DNA from: an uncultured Acetatifactor sp.
GTDB taxonomy: Bacteria > Bacillota > Clostridia > Lachnospirales > Lachnospiraceae
Reading direction: 5' to 3'
NCBI GenBank assembly: GCA_910586485.1
Contig: CAJUIA010000005.1
Coordinates: 1-64,000, forward strand
Length of the DNA: 64,000 nt
The notes below the pieces were generated by a model. The model did not search any database. It saw only the letters and a program-made list of their open reading frames with translations, and had not been told where the DNA came from. Both the position numbers and the translations under genes were made by a program. Positions 35,401 to 44,979 of the stretch are shown here, piece by piece. How positions within the stretch are numbered: position 1 is the first letter of the stretch; every line of letters begins with the position of its first letter.

Positions 35401-36345
35401 ATGGCATCGAAGACAAACTCAGATTTCCTGCAGCGGCGGGAAATATACTACAGTGCAAATTCAGACACCGCTCAGGCCCGCGTTCTCATGGACAGCGGGC
35501 AGGAGCTGGTTTCCTATCGGCTGGACACCGCCATCCGCATCTGGTATAATGACCTGAACGAGGGTTTTGCGTCTCACTGGCATTCTGCCCTTGAGATCAT
35601 TATCCCCGTAGAAAACTGGTATGACGTCAAAATCGGCGAGACCGTGTATCATTCCGTTCCTGGTGACATCCTGATCATTCCTCCCGGAGAACTCCATACA
35701 CTGAAAGCGCCCCAAACCGGCAGCCGTTTCATCTTTTTATTTGATCTGTCCGTTTTTTCCAGACTTCACGGCTTTGTCGGCATCCAATCCATTCTCTCCC
35801 GTCCCCTGCACCTGACCCGGAGCGCCTATCCGCAGATTTATGACGAGGTTTACGAGCTGCTGACACAGATACGGGAAGAATATTTCATTCAGCACGAATT
35901 TGCAGCCCTTACCATATACTCCCTTCTGCTGAACTTTTTTGTGAAGATCGGCAGGAATCATTTGGACGGCATCCTGCTTTTCTCCAATATGCGCGCCCAT
36001 AAACAACGGGAATACGCGGACAAGTTCAACTCGGTCATGGACTATATTGATTCTCATTATATGGACGAGCTGAAGCTGGACGATATTGCCAGCTCCGTAG
36101 GCTTCAGCAAATATCATTTCTCCAGGCTCTTCAAGCAGTACACAAACTACACCTTCTGCGCCTATATCTGCTACCGGCGCATTAAGGTGGCGGAAGAGCT
36201 TTTGGAACAGTCCGGCATATCCATTACCGAGGTGGCCATGAAGGCAGGTTTTCCCAGCATTTCCACCTTCAACCGCCTGTTTAAGCAGGCAAAGGGCTGC
36301 AGTCCCAGCGAATACCGGGAAAAGAATCATTCCCATCTGCTATGA
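35401..36345 (+). CDS. AraC family regulator, likely of the xylanase operon
   Basis: A 314-aa protein. The N-terminal cupin-like sensor domain (FASHWHSALEIIIPVEN, PGDILIIPPGELH) would bind a sugar; the C-terminal 100 residues form two helix-turn-helix units (LDDIASSVGFSKYHFSRLFKQYT, ISITEVAMKAGFPSISTFNRLFKQAKG). The start at 35401 follows GAGGTGACGAG. It is divergent from the GH10/GH43 operon, so activation by xylan breakdown products is likely. Its stop overlaps that of the convergent ABC ATPase gene. Confidence 0.9.
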   Translation: MASKTNSDFLQRREIYYSANSDTAQARVLMDSGQELVSYRLDTAIRIWYNDLNEGFASHWHSALEIIIPVENWYDVKIGETVYHSVPGDILIIPPGELHTLKAPQTGSRFIFLFDLSVFSRLHGFVGIQSILSRPLHLTRSAYPQIYDEVYELLTQIREEYFIQHEFAALTIYSLLLNFFVKIGRNHLDGILLFSNMRAHKQREYADKFNSVMDYIDSHYMDELKLDDIASSVGFSKYHFSRLFKQYTNYTFCAYICYRRIKVAEELLEQSGISITEVAMKAGFPSISTFNRLFKQAKGCSPSEYREKNHSHLL

Positions 36346-37224
36346 TTCCGGATTGGAGATGATTACCTTACCGTCGTGCAGGCCGATGCTGACCTTATTA
36401 TCCTTCAGCTGCAGGCTTTGCAAAAATTCAGCAGGTATCTGGAGGCGGCCTGCCCGATCCAAAATGACATACTCGTCCTGGGTGTCCTCCTGCCGCCAGT
36501 CAATGGAGCTCTCCTGAAGCCTGTCGGCATAAGCCTCCTTTAACACTCTCTCACTGCTGATCTTTCCGTCCCTGATCGCCACCACCCGCCGAACCTTCTT
36601 CGACAGCGCCACGTCATGAGTTACGATAAGAATCGTCTGCCCACCCTTGTTTAACTCGGAAAACACATCAAAAATGTAGTTGGCGGTCTTCGTATCTACG
36701 CTTCCCGTAGGCTCATCAGCAAGCAAAAGCCTGGGAGAATTGGCCAGGGCAATGGCAATGGCCACCCTTTGCTGTTCACCGCCGGAAAGCATATTCATGC
36801 GGCTTTTTCTCTTGGCGCTCAATCCCACCAGCTCCAATAGCTCCAGAGCTCTCTGCTTTTTCTTTCGGCCGCCGGACAGACTCATGGGGAGCATAATATT
36901 TTCCAGCACCGTCAGATAGGGCACCAGGTTGCGCCCGTTGTTCTGCCACACAAACCCCACGGTATTGCGCTTGTACAACACCAGCTGCTTTTCCGTCATG
37001 GTAAACAGGTTGCTTCCCGCCACGGTGAGGGAGCCGGCGCTGGGTCGGTCCAGCCCGCCGATCATATTCAGAAAGGTGGACTTTCCGCTTCCGCTGTTGC
37101 CGATGATCGCCGTGAGTTCTCCGGTCTCCACCGTCAGATCCAGCCCCTGAAGCGCCAGTACCTCCGTCTGCTTCGTCTTATAGATTTTCACCAGGCTGTC
37201 GGCCTGTATCATTGTTTCGGGCAT
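36340..37224 (-). CDS. ABC transporter ATPase with AbrB-like C-terminal domain
   Basis: A 294-aa MacB/LolD-type ATPase: Walker A GNSGSGKST (42-50), signature LSGGEQQRVAIA, Walker B LLLADEPTGS, H-loop VTHD. Residues about 250-294 read as a swapped-hairpin AbrB domain: ILDRAGRLQIPAEFLQSL then VSIGLHDGKVIIS. Such a tail on an ATPase is unusual and might mediate oligomerisation or DNA/regulator contact. The start at 37224 follows GGGAGG, 46 bases inside the preceding ATPase gene. Confidence 0.88.
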   Translation of the reverse strand: MPETMIQADSLVKIYKTKQTEVLALQGLDLTVETGELTAIIGNSGSGKSTFLNMIGGLDRPSAGSLTVAGSNLFTMTEKQLVLYKRNTVGFVWQNNGRNLVPYLTVLENIMLPMSLSGGRKKKQRALELLELVGLSAKRKSRMNMLSGGEQQRVAIAIALANSPRLLLADEPTGSVDTKTANYIFDVFSELNKGGQTILIVTHDVALSKKVRRVVAIRDGKISSERVLKEAYADRLQESSIDWRQEDTQDEYVILDRAGRLQIPAEFLQSLQLKDNKVSIGLHDGKVIISNPES

Positions 37225-37924
37225 TTTCCGTTTCCTCCCCCTCATGTACCTGAGCGCCTGACTCCAGCTCTATGATCATATCTCCCGCCCCCATCAGACC
37301 TACGTCATGAGTGGTCATCAAAATTGTGATCTCTTCTTTGCGGGTCATCTCCTGAAACAGCTTTGTAACCTGGGCCGCCATGGCGCTGTCCAGCTCCGCC
37401 GTGGGCTCATCCGCCAGAATCAGTCGGGGATGATGAGCAATGGCACGGGCAATGGCCACCCGCTGCTGCTCGCCGCCGGACATTTCCGCAGGCATGTGAC
37501 GGGCACGGTTGCCCAGCCCCACCATTTTCAGGCAGTCCTCCACCCTTTTATCTCTTTCCCGGCCTGCCTTGATCCCCGCCAGCCGCATGGAAAATTCCAC
37601 GTTCTGAAAAGCATTCATGGCAGGAATCAGGGATACCGCCTGAAATACAAATCCCATGTCCTTCCTTCTGAGCTTTTCCCGTTCCCTGTCGGACATTTTC
37701 CCCAGCGCCCTGCCTTCAATCATAACGATGCCGCTGCTGGGAGCGTCCAATGCGCCGATAATGTTCATCAATGTGGTTTTGCCGGAGCCGGAACGGCCCT
37801 TTAAAATCGTGAGAGTGTTCCGCATAATTTTTACGTTTATATCCTTCAACGCCTGAAACTCGCCTCCGGGAACGCTGAAAATTCGATTTACCCCGCTCAC
37901 TTCAATCAAACAGTCATTCGTCAT
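37178..37924 (-). CDS. ABC transporter ATPase, MacB/LolD type
   Basis: A 248-aa ATPase: Walker A GRSGSGKTT, signature MSGGEQQRVAIA, Walker B LILADEPTAELD, H-loop TTHD. It overlaps the permease gene by one base and the other ATPase by 47 bases. With the permease and two adaptor genes it forms a MacAB-like exporter; two ATPase genes for one permease suggests a heterodimeric ATPase. Confidence 0.92.
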   Translation of the reverse strand: MTNDCLIEVSGVNRIFSVPGGEFQALKDINVKIMRNTLTILKGRSGSGKTTLMNIIGALDAPSSGIVMIEGRALGKMSDREREKLRRKDMGFVFQAVSLIPAMNAFQNVEFSMRLAGIKAGRERDKRVEDCLKMVGLGNRARHMPAEMSGGEQQRVAIARAIAHHPRLILADEPTAELDSAMAAQVTKLFQEMTRKEEITILMTTHDVGLMGAGDMIIELESGAQVHEGEETENARNNDTGRQPGENL

Positions 37925-40746
37925 TATTCTTCCCCTAACTTCAACGCTTTCGTCACATTCAGCTTAAAGATCAACAGGATCAGCACCGCCAGGCAGAAAA
38001 TCATCACGCCGGCGACCACCCCGTAAAGTCTGTTCATATCCGCCGCATTGACCACCAGCCGCATGGGCAGCACCTGATTTGCAGCAGCGTACGCCTGCTG
38101 TAATATGGGGACGAACATAACCGAGGCCAGCTTCCCGATGCCGATCCCTGCAAATACTGAAAGCACCCCCGAAAATATCTGCTCGTTTAACAGCATGTGA
38201 ATCAACTCACCCTTGTGCATACCGCAGGCCCGCAGCACACCGAACATCATCTCTCTGGAACGTATGGACATAATCCAGTAAATCATATAACCCACGGCAC
38301 AGAGCAGCAGGGTCACAAGAAAGCCCATGGTAAGGACGCCGTTGGTGCCCTGCAGCAGCGGATCCTCCAGCGTATTTTTAAGCTCCGCCTCCTTATCTAC
38401 ATACCTGGTAAGCCGGATACCGTTTGCCTGAAACCATGCGTAAGCATCCGCCGGATCCCGGTCCTCCTTTAAGTCAATCCACACCTGATAGGGCCTTACT
38501 CCCAGCTTCTGCCGCAGCTTTCCAAAATGAGCCACCACCAGGAAATTCTCGTCAGTGACGGCGGTTCCATCGGGATTTACCCTCGTGATCACCGGAGCAT
38601 ACCCCGGCCAATAGCTGAAAAATCCTACAATCTTTCCCGTAAGCGTCTTTTCGGTGGAATTCCTTCCGCTGCCCTCTTGGATGCCGTAAGTGATCTGATC
38701 ACCAATCTCATATCCCAGCTTGGTCCTGAAATTCTCCGATACCAGGACCCCTTCGGAATCCAGGGCAAGATCATTTAAGTACTCATAATAATGCCTGTTG
38801 TTCAGCTCATAATCCACCCAGGTAATCCTGCCGAACTCCTTGGTATGTATTCCCATCAAGGTTGCGCTCTGCCTGTCTTCTCCCCCGATGTTCACAAAAG
38901 CATCAGAACTGACCTGCACTCGTGTATAGCTCTCGGCAAAATCCATGGAAGCATACTTTTCATAATTTGGCTCCGAATACTCTCCGGTAAATGCGCCGTT
39001 TCTGTCGGTCACGGCCCGCCAGACCTCCTGAGCCACAATGTCCGCCCCGTTCATATATTCCGCGTTATTCCAGGCATTTTGCAGGATGGTACGGGCCACG
39101 GCGGCATGATACATCCCCAGGGAGACGGTGATGATCAAAAACAGCATGATAAACTGCTGCTTTCTCCCGTTCTTTGCGTTTTCCATAAAGGAGGCATAGC
39201 TGGCCGGCCGCCAGAGGCGCTTGCCGATGATATAAACCAGCTGAATCAGACAGGGCTGCAGCCTTAAAAACAGCAGTCCCAGGCCCACAATAAACAGGGA
39301 TGAGCTGATATAAAGCAGGGGATCCAGGGATTTCCCCTCCAGCACCCTCTCCCCCAGACCGGCGGAATCCTTGTGGAAGCTGTAATAACCGTACAGGGAG
39401 ATGCCTAACAGGATCACATCCAGAAAGATCTTTTCCCACCAGCTCTTCCGTTTTAAGGCCTTCTGCTGCTTCAGCTTCACGATGGTCACCCGGCTGTGCC
39501 TGACGGCAGGAAGGGCCATAATCAAAAGCGTCGCCAGCATGGACGTACCGGCGTATATCCATACCCTGTCGGTAAAGGTCAGCGGCAGCGTGCTGAGGCC
39601 GTCGAATTCCAGGAAGCTTCTGGCGGAGCCTAATATCCGGCTGAACACCGTTCCCAGAGGAATGCCAAGCGCGCCCCCGGCAAAGGTCAGGAGCATACAC
39701 TGGTACAGATACAGCCTGAAAATCTGCCCGCCGGAGCTGCCCCTGCTCTTGATCACGGAAATCTCGTTTCGTTCCATCTCATACATCTGACCGGAAATCA
39801 TGAAGAGGAACGCCCCCAGCATAATCAGCACAGGCACCTGCAGAATCAAAAGCGTTGCGCGGATGCGTTCCTGCTTCCCGCTGTAGCTTTCCAGAATATC
39901 CCGGTAGGCCGGCCTTTCTGTGGTCCCCTTAAAGGGGCCTTTCTCCGTCAGGTAATCGGTGGCGGCCATCAGATCCTCCACTCGGTCCGCTGTGATATTT
40001 TTATATTCAAACATGGGAAAGTAATAACATGTATAAGAATATTTTCCGGCATTTTCTCCGGTAAACATGGAGCGGAACAGCTCCATGTCCATAAGCGCCA
40101 CATTACTTAAGCTTTCCGGATCCACCTGCCAGTAAAAATCGGCGTTGCTTCCGGCGTCAAAAACCCCCTTCACATACAGCCGCATTTCATTGCCATCCGG
40201 ATCCTTTACGTCATTAAAGATCAGTGTCTCCCCCACCAGAAGCTTCATGCTGACCATGGCGGACTGGCTTACCAGCACCTCAATACAGCCGTCCTCTGTC
40301 AGCCCGCTTTCCGAAAGATTCTCTCCGCTTAAGATTTCCGCATGAGCCCGCAGATCGGAAAGCGCTCCCAGCCTCATGCTGGCATTCGCCAGCTCTCCCC
40401 GGTTCATGCCGGAATGAATATTCAGGGGCGCCATGACGTAATAAGCCACCGTCTGCTTTTTGGTTACACGCAGATCGCTGTAAATATTCTCCATCAGCTC
40501 TTCCATACGGGCTACGGTGCTTCCACCCCTGTCCTTTTTGGAGACCACCGTCAGGCTGTTCATGGCAGGCCATTTCCCCTCGGAGGCAATATAATTCTTA
40601 AATTCATCCTGCAGCATCCTGTCATAGGCTTCGGTCTCATAAAGAGGAAAACTGACAACCGTGGCGATCAGCAGTACGCTTCCTAAAAGCAGGCACAAAT
40701 TCATCCATTTCTTGTGCCGCAGCTTTTGCAACATTATTCTATACAT
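37924..40746 (-). CDS. FtsX/MacB-type ABC permease
   Basis: A 940-aa permease with an N-terminal membrane segment, a large outer domain, then two FtsX-like membrane blocks (around residues 310-430 and 820-935), with further segments between. In MacB-type exporters one such subunit works with a periplasmic-like adaptor to push substrates outwards. The start at 40746 follows GGAAGGAACGGAAG; it overlaps the adaptor stop. Substrate unknown; antimicrobial peptides or lipoproteins are typical. Confidence 0.9.
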   Translation of the reverse strand: MYRIMLQKLRHKKWMNLCLLLGSVLLIATVVSFPLYETEAYDRMLQDEFKNYIASEGKWPAMNSLTVVSKKDRGGSTVARMEELMENIYSDLRVTKKQTVAYYVMAPLNIHSGMNRGELANASMRLGALSDLRAHAEILSGENLSESGLTEDGCIEVLVSQSAMVSMKLLVGETLIFNDVKDPDGNEMRLYVKGVFDAGSNADFYWQVDPESLSNVALMDMELFRSMFTGENAGKYSYTCYYFPMFEYKNITADRVEDLMAATDYLTEKGPFKGTTERPAYRDILESYSGKQERIRATLLILQVPVLIMLGAFLFMISGQMYEMERNEISVIKSRGSSGGQIFRLYLYQCMLLTFAGGALGIPLGTVFSRILGSARSFLEFDGLSTLPLTFTDRVWIYAGTSMLATLLIMALPAVRHSRVTIVKLKQQKALKRKSWWEKIFLDVILLGISLYGYYSFHKDSAGLGERVLEGKSLDPLLYISSSLFIVGLGLLFLRLQPCLIQLVYIIGKRLWRPASYASFMENAKNGRKQQFIMLFLIITVSLGMYHAAVARTILQNAWNNAEYMNGADIVAQEVWRAVTDRNGAFTGEYSEPNYEKYASMDFAESYTRVQVSSDAFVNIGGEDRQSATLMGIHTKEFGRITWVDYELNNRHYYEYLNDLALDSEGVLVSENFRTKLGYEIGDQITYGIQEGSGRNSTEKTLTGKIVGFFSYWPGYAPVITRVNPDGTAVTDENFLVVAHFGKLRQKLGVRPYQVWIDLKEDRDPADAYAWFQANGIRLTRYVDKEAELKNTLEDPLLQGTNGVLTMGFLVTLLLCAVGYMIYWIMSIRSREMMFGVLRACGMHKGELIHMLLNEQIFSGVLSVFAGIGIGKLASVMFVPILQQAYAAANQVLPMRLVVNAADMNRLYGVVAGVMIFCLAVLILLIFKLNVTKALKLGEE

Positions 40747-42872
40747 ACTTCCGTTCCTTCCGTCAGGCCCTGAGCCACCCAATAATTTTTATCATCCGAG
40801 CCCCCTGCCACAAAGCTTTGATAAATGATCGAGCCGTCCTCCAGCTTCTGTCTTACATAAGTAACGCCGCCATAGGCAGTAACCGCCTTTTTCGGCACAA
40901 GCACCACATTATCCATCTGTCTGGTGGTCACCGTGACATGAAAGGTATTCAGGCTCCACCAGCCGTCACCGCTGATGGTGGTGATTGCCATGTTTTCCAG
41001 ATCCTCCGGAGGTACTTTGATCAGCGCTTCTCCCTCGCCAAACAAATTGGCACTGATGCAGTTCGGACCTAATGTCACCACCTGCCCTGCTGCAGTTTGG
41101 GTCCTGCCGTCCAGGTCCTGATACTCTATTTCAGCCTCATTTCCATAGCTTAAGAGCCCATTGGGATCCTCCACCATAATATAATTGCAGTCCCGCTTTG
41201 CCAGCATGACCAGACTCTGTCCCGAAAAGAGCAGGTCCCCCTCGCCCAGATTCTGCGTCCAGATATTCCAGGACAGGTCTGTGATAATCCCGTCGTAGGG
41301 CGCCCTGACCTCCGTCGTGGCGTAATCTTCCTTCATCTTGGCCACCAGCTCTTCCCGCTCAGCTATGCTTTCCAGCCACTGCTCGATGGCCTTCTCGTTT
41401 TCCTGCGGCTCCTTCTGCAGCTCGGCCAGCCTCTCCCGCATTCGCAGAAGCTCCCGTTCTTTCCTTTCCAGCTCCACCTGGTCCGCCTTCACGCGGATCT
41501 TAAAGAGTACATCTCCCTTTTTCACCGGCTGGAACAGATTCACCGCCAATCCTTCAAAGTACACGGTGCCGTGCAGGTCCGGACAGGTAATCCACTCCTG
41601 GGTGGGATACACAAGAACGCCTGTCTGAGAAAACTCATGGCTGACGCTGCCCCGTTCAAGAATCACAGTTTTGTCCGCCTTCGGCTCGTCCTTTTCGATC
41701 AGTACCCTGTCCCCTTCTTCCAGGCCGGAAAGGATCTCTACATATACCCCGTCCTGCATCCCGGTGACCACCGGAGTATAAACCCGCTCTCCGTCCCTCA
41801 CCACATAAACTCCATACCCTTCCTCTTCCTTAAACACGGCGCTCTTAGGCACGGACAATACATTTTCTCCCACCCGGCTGATAATCACCAGCACGGCATA
41901 GCTGCCGAGAGGCGTGTCCTGCGCCTCCTCCGGAAGGGTAAAGGCAGAATATACCTTACCGTCTCTCTCCTCCAGACGCGCATACTCTCCGCTCTCCATG
42001 GGCTGATATTCCACCTCATAACGTTTTCCGCCGATGATGGCATACACCTCCCTGGCGCCGGAGATCTGGGTTTTATTAATATATTCGCATTTCAACACCC
42101 GCCTGTCAGGATTGATCACCGCCACCATAGAATTGTCAGGATACATGTCATCGTTATAGTTCATAAAGCGGATATTGGCCACTTCGCCCTTTTGCCCGGA
42201 AAGCACGGTACAGTTGTCCTTATCCTGATACATCCTCTGCAGCAAAAGCTGATTATATTGGGAATCCAGCTCGTAAAGCTCTGTCCGCTGCGCAAGCTGC
42301 TCCTCCAGCTTCTGCCTTGCAATTAAGGCATTTCTGTAATTTCGCTCACACTCAAATCTGGACGGGTACAGCTCCGGCTCTCCTTCCTGCCATTGATCCC
42401 ATCGTTCCAGCGCACCGCCCCAAAAAATTTCACTTTCCTGATACTCCGGCAGCGTTTTTAACGCTGCTTCGGTATATTCTTTAAATTCCTCTTCCTCCCG
42501 GACCATACGCTTTTCTGTCTCTTCAATCTGTTTCTCCATAGCTTCCAGATTGGTGCGTATCAGCGTCTGTCCCTTCTTTACCTGATCTCCGGGAAGCGCG
42601 GCATAACTGTCAAAACGCATTTGCTTCTCCAAAGTGTATTCTTCCGTATACGGACAGATCTGTGCATTGTATACCTTGGCCGCGTACAGATTTCTCCGTG
42701 CCGCCGCCTCATAGCTTTCTCCCACGCCCACCGGATCCAGCAGCGTTACTTCCTCCGGAAGATGGGGCCCGGCTTCCTGCTGTCCGCAGCCGGCCACAGA
42801 CAGCCCAAGACATCCTGTAAGAAACAGCACCGCAGCTTTTTCACACACCTTTACATATGCCGTCCTTCTCAT
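40734..42872 (-). CDS. Double-length efflux adaptor lipoprotein
   Basis: A 712-aa HlyD/MacA-like adaptor with lipobox LSVAGC near residue 28. It contains two consecutive adaptor modules: the first has a lipoyl hairpin (LPGDQVKKGQTLI), coiled coil, beta-barrel and membrane-proximal domain (VLSVPKSAVF, ...GLEEGDRVLIEK); the second repeats this (VKKGDVLFKI, VRAPYDGIITDLS, VLVPKKAV, ...GLTEGTEVCIE). Normal adaptors have one module of about 350-400 aa. The start at 42872 overlaps the preceding adaptor stop. Confidence 0.88.
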   Translation of the reverse strand: MRRTAYVKVCEKAAVLFLTGCLGLSVAGCGQQEAGPHLPEEVTLLDPVGVGESYEAAARRNLYAAKVYNAQICPYTEEYTLEKQMRFDSYAALPGDQVKKGQTLIRTNLEAMEKQIEETEKRMVREEEEFKEYTEAALKTLPEYQESEIFWGGALERWDQWQEGEPELYPSRFECERNYRNALIARQKLEEQLAQRTELYELDSQYNQLLLQRMYQDKDNCTVLSGQKGEVANIRFMNYNDDMYPDNSMVAVINPDRRVLKCEYINKTQISGAREVYAIIGGKRYEVEYQPMESGEYARLEERDGKVYSAFTLPEEAQDTPLGSYAVLVIISRVGENVLSVPKSAVFKEEEGYGVYVVRDGERVYTPVVTGMQDGVYVEILSGLEEGDRVLIEKDEPKADKTVILERGSVSHEFSQTGVLVYPTQEWITCPDLHGTVYFEGLAVNLFQPVKKGDVLFKIRVKADQVELERKERELLRMRERLAELQKEPQENEKAIEQWLESIAEREELVAKMKEDYATTEVRAPYDGIITDLSWNIWTQNLGEGDLLFSGQSLVMLAKRDCNYIMVEDPNGLLSYGNEAEIEYQDLDGRTQTAAGQVVTLGPNCISANLFGEGEALIKVPPEDLENMAITTISGDGWWSLNTFHVTVTTRQMDNVVLVPKKAVTAYGGVTYVRQKLEDGSIIYQSFVAGGSDDKNYWVAQGLTEGTEVCIE

Positions 42873-43966
42873 CACCGAATCACCCTTTCCCCCTCTTGCA
42901 GACCGCTTACAATCTCCACCATGCTGTCCCCCGACAGACCCGTTTCCACCCATCTGATCTGCCTCATGCCGTCCTCGTCCGTCACATAAACATAAGATCT
43001 GCCATCCGCCGTATTCACCAGCCCCTTCGGAATACACAATACCTGCTCTCTTCGTGCCAGTTCAAACTCGATCGTACCGCTGCTCCCCACCTCGATGCCA
43101 GTGGTCATGGGACCGGAAAAAACCTCAAACTGCTGAATTTCCCCCCACTTTTCCATTTCATAAGGCAGAAGCTCATACTTGCCCGCGGCGCTTCCGCTGA
43201 TGATGGACATGGTAACTGTCTCCCCCTCTTTGAAGCAGTCGTTATACTCCGGCCTTTCGGTCTCAAACAGGCAGCGGGAATTATCTACGATGGTCATGAT
43301 CGTTTCTCCCTCCTTGGAGGTGGAATTCACAAGACGCTCCTTCAGCTTATAAATCATTCCGCTCATCCCGGCATAGACACGGCAGCTTGAAAGCTCCTGC
43401 CGCAGTTCCTCCAGCTTACGCCTGTCCATCTCCAGCGCATCTCCCGTATCCTCTTTTTGGTAACGATAGCTTTGCTGAACGGAGGCAATGGCCTCGTCCC
43501 GTCCTTCCCCGTCGTAATGTCCGTTAAAAAGATGATTTACCCAGATCTGGGAAATTTCCAGGGCCTCGCTAGCCTCCATATGCTCCAAAAGCAGCTCGTT
43601 CCTGCTGATCCGGTATTCCAGATCTTCAATCTGCCGCTCCAGATTCCCTGCCGAAAGCTCCGCCAGAAGATCCCCCTTTTTTACGGTATCTCCTTCCTCC
43701 ACATATACCTGATCCACCAGACGTCCCGTCAGGGCAAAGCTGATCTCCTGGTCCGCCTGCTGACGGTATGTACATCGCATCCCCCCGGTCAGGACCACAT
43801 CCCCGATTCCGACTGTCACATAATCGTTGGAAAGCGTATCGTCAGAGTCCTCCACAACAATCAGCGTTTCTTCCTCCGGAGCCTTCTGCTCACAGCCGCA
43901 AAGCAGGGCTGCGGCGCTGCAGATGCAGAGTATCCTGATTCCTGCAGGCAGCCTGTATTTCTCCAT
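42872..43966 (-). CDS. Efflux adaptor lipoprotein (single module)
   Basis: A 364-aa HlyD/MacA-like adaptor with lipobox LLCGC. Visible are the lipoyl hairpin half (YVEEGDTVKKGDLLAEL), a coiled coil (ERQIEDLEYRISRNELLLEHM), the barrel and the C-terminal domain with VLCIPKGLV and ...GLQEGERVI. It starts after GGAGGTGTT and is first in the five-gene exporter operon. In Gram-positive cells such adaptors are lipid-anchored outside the membrane. Confidence 0.9.
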   Translation of the reverse strand: MEKYRLPAGIRILCICSAAALLCGCEQKAPEEETLIVVEDSDDTLSNDYVTVGIGDVVLTGGMRCTYRQQADQEISFALTGRLVDQVYVEEGDTVKKGDLLAELSAGNLERQIEDLEYRISRNELLLEHMEASEALEISQIWVNHLFNGHYDGEGRDEAIASVQQSYRYQKEDTGDALEMDRRKLEELRQELSSCRVYAGMSGMIYKLKERLVNSTSKEGETIMTIVDNSRCLFETERPEYNDCFKEGETVTMSIISGSAAGKYELLPYEMEKWGEIQQFEVFSGPMTTGIEVGSSGTIEFELARREQVLCIPKGLVNTADGRSYVYVTDEDGMRQIRWVETGLSGDSMVEIVSGLQEGERVIR

Positions 43967-44000
43967 GCCAACACCTCCGATTTCTGTCCTTCAATTATTG

Positions 44001-44024
44001 ATTATAGCCTTCCGGGGTCACCCC
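44001..44024 (-). promoter_or_regulatory. Promoter -10 and palindromic operator before the exporter operon
   Basis: TATAAT on the minus strand (44001-44006) lies 7 bases from a perfect GGGGTGACCCC palindrome (44014-44024) that occupies the spacer. No good -35 is visible, so an activator may be needed, or a repressor binds the palindrome. Confidence 0.45.
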
Positions 44025-44067
44025 TTCTTCCCACTCCTTGTGTTTCTCTGTGCATCTATTGCTATGT

Positions 44068-44979
44068 TCACCGGCGCTGCCCGCCTGCGGCCTGTGCAAA
44101 GCGGGAAAGGAGTCCCTCCGCCTTTTCCCGGATGAAATCCCGGTACTCGTCCTTCACAAGATAATACAGGTAGGAATCCGTTACAAAACTCACCGGCATC
44201 CCCCTGCCCATAATCTTAAAGTTGACGAAGCCCCTGTCCACGTATTCCTCGATCTGCTCGTTAGAGAGAAAAGCAGGGCGCTTGCTGCACTCATCAAAAT
44301 TCTTTTCCCTGGAATGATTGGGGCAGGGAAACTCCTTGCTTGCAACCGCCCCTCCCAGCTGCACCAGGGACTGGTGGCGGTAATGCTCCGCCCGCCTGGG
44401 ACAGCCGGGAAAGCAAATCTCATTCACCAGAATTTCCACCCTGCCCGCCTGGTCTCCGACGGCATTCAGCGCCTGTTTGTCATGATTTAAATCATAATCC
44501 AAAACTACCAGATAATAATCCTTTTTCAGTTCCTCCAAAAGCCCCTCCACGCCGGTAATCCGCTTGGTAGTGGAGGAAATCAGTCTGTAGGCCGGATATT
44601 TTCTTCTGATATACTCTTCCAGAACGGGAGTGTTCACCAGCACCTGATTGATCCCGTTGTCCGCCAGCTCCATGATCAGATTGCAATACGGATCCTGCAG
44701 ATGCTTTTCCTCCAGCAGAGCGTTGGTCCAGGTAAAGCGGGCCGGAATTCCCCTGCTGTTATAGACCTTTAAGATTGCTTCTATATCCTGCTTACCGGCC
44801 TTTCCCAGCACCGCTCTGCCTCCGTTCCAGGCGGCGCCGGGAAACGTACCGTAAACGGATCCTATTTTATAGCCCTCGCGGAAGCTCTCCGGATAATCCT
44901 TCATAAAATTCATAAAAATCTGATTTAATAATCTCAGAGAGCAAAGTCCGGGCAGATGCCAATATACGTCTTTTGCCAT
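44068..44979 (-). CDS. U32-like peptidase family protein with four-cysteine cluster
   Basis: A 303-aa TIM-barrel-like protein. NEICFPGCPRRAEHYRHQ (C189, C193) and FPCPNHSREKNFDECS (C219, C231) match the U32 pattern, where four cysteines hold a 4Fe-4S cluster in UbiU/UbiV and RlhA. These families act in O2-independent hydroxylation of RNA or quinones rather than true proteolysis; the substrate here is unknown. The start at 44979 follows GGAGGAG. The shortened paralogue upstream (45122-45502) is its nearest relative in the window. Confidence 0.75.
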   Translation of the reverse strand: MAKDVYWHLPGLCSLRLLNQIFMNFMKDYPESFREGYKIGSVYGTFPGAAWNGGRAVLGKAGKQDIEAILKVYNSRGIPARFTWTNALLEEKHLQDPYCNLIMELADNGINQVLVNTPVLEEYIRRKYPAYRLISSTTKRITGVEGLLEELKKDYYLVVLDYDLNHDKQALNAVGDQAGRVEILVNEICFPGCPRRAEHYRHQSLVQLGGAVASKEFPCPNHSREKNFDECSKRPAFLSNEQIEEYVDRGFVNFKIMGRGMPVSFVTDSYLYYLVKDEYRDFIREKAEGLLSRFAQAAGGQRR

